Assembly: GCA_963669315.1 (NCBI GenBank)
Contig: OY770021.1
Span: 868,001-932,000, forward strand
Direction of reading: 5' to 3'
Length of the DNA stretch: 64,000 bases
Origin: SZUA-547 sp963669315
Lineage (GTDB): Bacteria; Pseudomonadota; Alphaproteobacteria; Rhodobacterales; Rhodobacteraceae
Under the pieces are notes generated by a model. It saw only the letters and a program-made list of their open reading frames with translations, searched no databases and had not been told where the DNA came from. Made by a program: the position numbers and the translations under genes. Of the stretch, positions 59,539 through 64,000 are shown piece by piece (position 1 is the stretch's first letter; every line of letters starts with the position of its first letter).

Positions 59539-62394
59539 TCAGTCGGTCCTCTCGTGCAAGTCGTCGCGCGCCGGATTGATGTCCATCGAGTATTCGCTCA
59601 CAGCGACGCCCGGTTTCCACGCGTAACGCGCGATGCTCTCCAGCGCCAGCATCACCGCGCCGAGCACTGTCAGGAACACGCCCAGATCGAACGCGATCGC
59701 GGTCGCCACCTCAAACTTGTTCAGCGGTGGAATGGTCACGTATCCGAAGGCGCTGGTCAGGAACGGTCGTCCCGCCAGCCATGCGCCGATGCCGGTGGCC
59801 GAGGCGATCATCACGCCCGCGCCGATGATCGTATGATATGGCGCGCGCTGGCGCTCCGTCGCCCAGCTGAACCCGCTCGCCATATACTGCATCACCACCG
59901 CAATGGCGGCGATCAGCCCGGCGATGAACCCGCCACCCGGCTCGTTGTGTCCGCGCAGGAAGATATAGACCGCCACCACCAGCGCGATCGGCATCATCAC
60001 CCGCGTGGCGACAACCATCATCATCGGATGCGAGTCGCCGGCCTTCGGCAGATCTGGGGTCCAGTTTAGAAGCCTCGCCCGCGTGCTGCTGGAAAGCACC
60101 GACTCGGTCACCGCATAGATGACGAGCGCGGCGATGCCGAGTACGATGATCTCTCCGAACGTGTCGTAACCACGGAAATCTACCAGGATAACGTTGACCA
60201 CATTGGTGCCGCCGCCGCCCTTATAGGAATTTGCCAGGTGGTATTCTGAAATCGACGCGGCCGAGAAATCGCGGGTCATCAGTGCGTAGACCAACCCGCC
60301 GACCCCCAATCCGGCGACGCAGGCGATCGCCCCGTCTCGCGTCCGACGCAGCGACGTCCGATCGACCGGCGTCCGTTTCGGCATGAAATGCAGCGCCAAT
60401 AACAACAGCAGCACGGTTACGACTTCGACCGAGATCTGCGTCAACGCCAGATCAGGCGCTGAGAAATAGTTGAAGCCGATCGAAATGATCAGGCCGACCA
60501 CGCCCATCATGATTAGCGCGACAAGCCGCTGGCGGTGAAAAAAGACCAGCGCCCCGGTTGAGACGACCAGCAGCGTCCATCCCACCAGAGGCAACGTCTT
60601 TACCGGCATCGTCTCGCGGGTTCCCGCCGTATGAGGGGCGGAGAGGAACGCGTAAAGCGCAACCGCCGTGACAACGACGGTGAAAATGGCCGCGTAACGC
60701 GTCAACGCCCCGTCGTGCAGCGTCGCGGTCACAGTGCGGCACATCGCAGCGAGCCGCTCGACCACCGCGTCGAAAATGCGCTTGGCGAACGGCACCCCGG
60801 CCGCGATCCAACGCCGCTCCAGCTCTGCATGCGCGCGCAAAGCAAAAAAGCCGCCGACCACCGCGATGATCGACATGAAGAGCGCTGGCGTGATTCCATG
60901 CCAAAGCTTCAGCGAGTAGTAGGGCGGCTCTCCGCCGATCACCGCCGCAGAGGTCACCGCCACGATCGGACCGACGATCGTCTTTGGGAAAAGCCCGATC
61001 AGTATGACCAAAATCGCCAGAAACGCAGGCGCGACCCACATCCCAAAAGGCGGATCATGCGGCTTCGATGGATAATCGTTCCGCACCGGCCCCAGGAAGA
61101 CGTGAGAGACGTAGCGCAGTGAATAGGCCACCGACATGAGCGCGCCGAACGTCGCCAGCAGCGGCACCAGAACAGGAATGCCCGCCCAATAGGTATGGGC
61201 CGCCTCCTCCAGCATCATCTCCTTCGACAGAAACCCGTTCAGCGGTGGAATGCCCGCCATGGAGACCGCCGTGATCGCCGCGATGAAGAAGGTGACCGGC
61301 ATCAGCGTTCTCAGCCCGCCCAGCCGCTTTGCGTCGCGCGTATGCGCCTCATGGTCGACGATCCCGGCGGTCATGAAGAGCGCGGCCTTGAAGGTGGCGT
61401 GGTTGATGATGTGAAACACCGCGACGACGGCGGCGATCTTGGTTCCGAACCCCAGCAGCATGGTGATCAGGCCGAGATGGCTGACGGTGGAGAACGCCAG
61501 CAGTGCCTTCAGGTCGTCTTTAAAGAGCGCGGCCGCCGCGCCGACCAGCATCGTCACAAGCCCTGTCGTGCTGACGATGTAGAACCAGGCGTCCGTTCCC
61601 GCCAGAACCGGCCACAGCCGCGCCATCAGGAACAGCCCGGCCTTCACCATGGTCGCCGAGTGCAGATAGGCCGACACCGGCGTCGGCGCCGCCATCGCAT
61701 GCGGCAGCCAGAAATGCATCGGGAACTGCGCCGATTTCGTGAAGCACCCGGCCAGAATCAGCAGAAGCGCCGGCAGGTAGTAGGGAGAGGCCTGGATCGC
61801 CTCCTTGTGATTCAGAATCTCGGATATGTCGTAGCTGCCGACGATCTCACCAAGGATCAGCATTCCTGCGATCATCGCCAGCCCGCCCGCGCCGGTGACC
61901 GCCAGCGCCATCCGCGCGCCCTGCCGTCCTTCAGGCAGGTGGTTCCAATACCCGATCAGCAGGAACGAGGACAGCGACGTCAGCTCCCAGAACACCAGCA
62001 AAAGCAGGATGTTGTCTGACAGGACAATTCCCACCATCGCGCCCTGGAACAGCAGCAGATAGGTGTAAAACTGGCCCATCGGATCGTCGCGCGACAGGTA
62101 GAACCGCGCATAGATGATGATCAAAAGACCGATGCCGAGGATCAGCCCGGCGAAAAACAGGCCAAGACCATCAAGGAAGAAATTGGCGTTCAGTCCGATA
62201 ATCGGCATCCAGTCGATGCGGGCCTGGATCACCTCGCCGCGCATCACCGCCGGCGCATTTGTCAGCAGCCCGACCAGCGCCAGCAGCGTTACCGCGCCGG
62301 TCGTCGACGCGCAGACGTTCCGCCCAGCCCGAATCATCAGGCCAGGAAGCAGCGCACCCAGAAATGGAAGACTTGCAATCAGAAATAGCGACAT
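59539..62394 (-). CDS. mrpA: Na+/H+ antiporter fused subunits A and B (MrpAB/PhaAB)
   Basis: The 951-residue protein combines the NuoL-like MrpA body (residues 1 to about 780: LTSLSSFLLIGYWNH, KSAQFPMHFWLPHAMAAPTPVSAYLHSATMVKAG, NHATFKAALFMTAG) with a MrpB-type domain (about 800-945: VVATRVMMPIALVVAVYIFLRGHNEPGGGFIAGL). Fused A/B is usual in alphaproteobacterial pha operons. It forms the main proton/sodium path of a complex that exports Na+ and supports alkaline or saline growth. It is the first gene of the six-gene operon A(B)-C-D-E-F-G. Confidence 0.93.
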   Translation of the reverse strand: MSLFLIASLPFLGALLPGLMIRAGRNVCASTTGAVTLLALVGLLTNAPAVMRGEVIQARIDWMPIIGLNANFFLDGLGLFFAGLILGIGLLIIIYARFYLSRDDPMGQFYTYLLLFQGAMVGIVLSDNILLLLVFWELTSLSSFLLIGYWNHLPEGRQGARMALAVTGAGGLAMIAGMLILGEIVGSYDISEILNHKEAIQASPYYLPALLLILAGCFTKSAQFPMHFWLPHAMAAPTPVSAYLHSATMVKAGLFLMARLWPVLAGTDAWFYIVSTTGLVTMLVGAAAALFKDDLKALLAFSTVSHLGLITMLLGFGTKIAAVVAVFHIINHATFKAALFMTAGIVDHEAHTRDAKRLGGLRTLMPVTFFIAAITAVSMAGIPPLNGFLSKEMMLEEAAHTYWAGIPVLVPLLATFGALMSVAYSLRYVSHVFLGPVRNDYPSKPHDPPFGMWVAPAFLAILVILIGLFPKTIVGPIVAVTSAAVIGGEPPYYSLKLWHGITPALFMSIIAVVGGFFALRAHAELERRWIAAGVPFAKRIFDAVVERLAAMCRTVTATLHDGALTRYAAIFTVVVTAVALYAFLSAPHTAGTRETMPVKTLPLVGWTLLVVSTGALVFFHRQRLVALIMMGVVGLIISIGFNYFSAPDLALTQISVEVVTVLLLLLALHFMPKRTPVDRTSLRRTRDGAIACVAGLGVGGLVYALMTRDFSAASISEYHLANSYKGGGGTNVVNVILVDFRGYDTFGEIIVLGIAALVIYAVTESVLSSSTRARLLNWTPDLPKAGDSHPMMMVVATRVMMPIALVVAVYIFLRGHNEPGGGFIAGLIAAIAVVMQYMASGFSWATERQRAPYHTIIGAGVMIASATGIGAWLAGRPFLTSAFGYVTIPPLNKFEVATAIAFDLGVFLTVLGAVMLALESIARYAWKPGVAVSEYSMDINPARDDLHERTD

Positions 62395-62786
62395 TCGCCG
62401 TCCCCCCTCAGCGCTTCCCCGCGCGCCTTCGCTACGCGGTCGGGCTTATCCCACCCGGAACCCGCTTGCGCGCGGCGCCCCTCCAATCCGCACAATAATC
62501 ATCGCGCGCCCGAATATGCCAGTGACAAGAGCGCCCATGTCGTCCGCTCAGGGGTCGTTCGCATCGTTTCGGTGGCTAAGACGGCTATTGGCGGATACTG
62601 TTCTCTGCGCGCTCGTGGGCGCTTTATGGGGTCTGCTGGGCGCAGGGCGGCTCGGTTGACATCGCAGTCAGCCGACAGGATCGGCCGCTTGCTACAGAAT
62701 CGACGCCGTCACCGGCTCCCTCCCTGGGGCGACGCTCCCGCTCAGGAGCTTGTCGCGACCTGTGTCTCTGCAGGACCAGGGCGAGG
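62395..62786. other. Upstream region of the mrp operon
   Basis: About 390 bases carrying the mrp leader and promoter side. The open frames here have no recognised features. From about 62660 on the sequence is probably transposon flank. Confidence 0.4.
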
Positions 62787-63577
62787 TCAGGTCAGCCTGA
62801 ACTGATCACCGTTTCGAAGCATGGCGTGCATGATCACGGCGAGCTTGCGAGCGAGCGCGACGCGGGCCTTTCGCATCGTAGACCGTTTGGCGATGGCGAA
62901 AGCCCAGTCCTTCAGCTTCAGAGGGCCCTTATAGCGGGTCATCATGACGTTGGCGGCTTCGTAGAGCAGCGTTCGCAGCCGCCGGTCGCCGCATTTGGAG
63001 ATCCGACCGACATAGTTGATCTCGCCGGACTGGTGTCGTCGCGGGACGAGGCCGAGATAGGCGCCGACATCTTGCGAGCGTTTGAAGCGATGTGGATCGT
63101 CGATCGCCGCTGTGAAGGCGAGCGCCGTCAGGGGGCCAACGCCGGGGATCGTCATGAGCCGGCGACAGGCGTCGGACGCGCGGGTCAGACGCTTGATGTC
63201 GGCATCTATCGCGCCGACGGCTGCGAGAACCGCGGCCCGCGCCGCGACCAGCCCACGCATCGCGCGGACAGGCCATCCGCGCCGTCGCTCATGCCGAGGA
63301 CCTGATCGACGAAGGCCAGGCTGAGACCACCCGGCGGCCGTACGCCAAACACCACCGCGAGGCCGCGGATCTGGTTCTCCAGCGTGACCCGCTGGCCGAC
63401 CAGTTTCTTGCGCGCCGCGATCAGCGCGCGCACGGCATATGCGGGCAGAGACTTCACGTGCACGGGCTTAAAGAAGCCGGTGCGCGACAGATGCGCCAGG
63501 CCCTGGACGCCGTTGCGGTCCGTCTTGTGCGCCTTCAATGACTTCAGCGCCTGATAGGCTTGGCGGCTGGATTCACA
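62787..63577 (-). pseudogene. IS110-family transposase, N-terminally truncated and frameshifted
   Basis: Minus-strand similarity starts at KCESSRQAYQALKSLKAHKTDRN near 63575 and runs through FFKPVHVKSLPAYAVRALIAARKKLVGQ, then changes frame near 63230-63260, continuing as ARAAVLAAVGAIDADIKRLTRASDACRRLMTIPGVGPLTALAF and YLGLVPRRHQSGEINYVGRISKCGD. The first roughly 70 residues with the first catalytic Asp are missing. It belongs to the IS110 subgroup, unlike the IS1111-type copies at 32 and 45 kb. Confidence 0.85.
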
Positions 63578-64000
63578 TTTCAAGTGCGACACCGAGGTTG
63601 GCGGCGAAAGCCTCGATCGGCGTTTGAAAGCCGAGGCATTTTCGAGGCGTTGAGTTGAGGTTCCAGATCACGTCGTCGATGCCGTCATCGGTGTATCCTC
63701 CAAGATTGGTTTTTCGGGGAAGGTCGCGGCGCAACCGGCCGTTGGCGTTCTCGATGCCTCCGCGCCGCCGCGGGCTGTGCGGGTCGCAGAAGAAGGCGCG
63801 CAGGCCAATCTGACCGGTCACGCTCTCGTGCCTGGCGAACTCGCCGCCGTTGTCATGGGTGATGGTGCGCCGAGCCTTTGGCGCCAGTCCGCCCAACTCC
63901 GCGGCGATGGTGCTGGCGGTCAGCTCCGAATCCTTGCTGAGAAGACGCCGGGCCAGCGTCAGACGGGAGCGCTCTCCTGCAGCGTCAGCAGGATGTCGCG
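63573..64000 (-). pseudogene. IS30-family transposase, 3' part (continues beyond the window)
   Basis: The minus-strand frame encodes the IS30 catalytic core: RTITHDNGGEFARH, FFCDPHSPRRRGGIENANGRLRRDLPRKT and NSTPRKCLGFQTPIEAF, ending in LGVALEM at 63573. Upstream similarity (ERSRLTLARRLLSKDSELTASTIAAELGG) is interrupted by a likely frameshift near 63975. The end overlaps the cut front of the IS110 gene, showing that the IS30 element landed in or recombined with it. Confidence 0.8.

Noticed and set aside
62114..62659. A 181-residue plus-strand frame near the mrp promoter
   Set aside because: Half of it is antisense to mrpA; the rest shows no motif and no ribosome site.
1..64000. CRISPR arrays, tRNA or rRNA genes
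   Set aside because: No regularly spaced short repeats or cloverleaf/rRNA signatures were noticed on reading; a dedicated scan would be needed to exclude a single tRNA.

Overview
The window looks like a GC-rich chromosomal or plasmid segment of an aerobic, probably marine or salt-tolerant, alphaproteobacterium. The evidence is the high-GC codon use, CtrA-like OmpR regulators, TRAP and BCCT transporters, a molybdenum NAD-dependent formate dehydrogenase, a seven-subunit-type Mrp Na+/H+ antiporter with fused MrpA/B, and IS families common in that class. Rhodobacterales-like gene content is the best guess; genus is not determinable from sequence alone. I saw no rRNA, tRNA or CRISPR array.

The segment is a mosaic of catabolic and transport operons joined at insertion sequences. 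From left to right: a 5'-truncated lysine-rich coiled-coil protein and an IS481 stub; an anchored trypsin-like protease followed by an MFS transporter; an IS6 copy; a secreted YtcJ-type amidohydrolase; a frameshifted IS1182 element; then a long leftward operon under a LysR regulator (18.8 to 9.6 kb) with aldehyde dehydrogenase, atypical M19 dipeptidase-like protein, BCCT transporter, a 567-residue protein of unknown family, a DUF3726 protein, an Ldh/DpkA-family reductase, a dead bestrophin gene, RidA and an atypical response regulator. This operon is the best candidate for an undescribed catabolic pathway. It is followed by an MFS transporter and the formate dehydrogenase genes (fdsA and a fused fdsG-fdsB).

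A second IS6 copy at 26.6 kb cuts an enolase gene that lay directly downstream of a glycerate 2-kinase. Next come a gamma-carbonic-anhydrase-like protein, an N-terminally deleted altronate/galactarate dehydratase and its probable GntR regulator with two related palindromic operators. From 31.6 to 46.0 kb two copies of an identical 2,189-bp unit in direct orientation flank about 10 kb of polyamine/choline-type genes (BetA-like, internally deleted BetB, two FAD oxidoreductases, PotABCD-like ABC importer). The repeated unit is itself nested: an IS1111-type (IS110 family) element sits inside the right terminal repeat of an IS6 element, and its long downstream non-coding end probably encodes the guide (seek/bridge) RNA.

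From 46 to 55 kb there is a second CtrA-like regulator, a TRAP transporter, and a divergent operon that couples a haloacetate (fluoroacetate) dehalogenase-like hydrolase to a LeuCD-type dehydratase, a LysR regulator and malate dehydrogenase. Remnants of IS1182 and a serine recombinase separate this from the mrp operon (62.4 to 56.5 kb). The window ends in an IS110/IS30 chimera. The abundance of truncated genes (betB, eno, uxaA, bestrophin, recombinase, several transposases) indicates repeated IS-mediated rearrangement.
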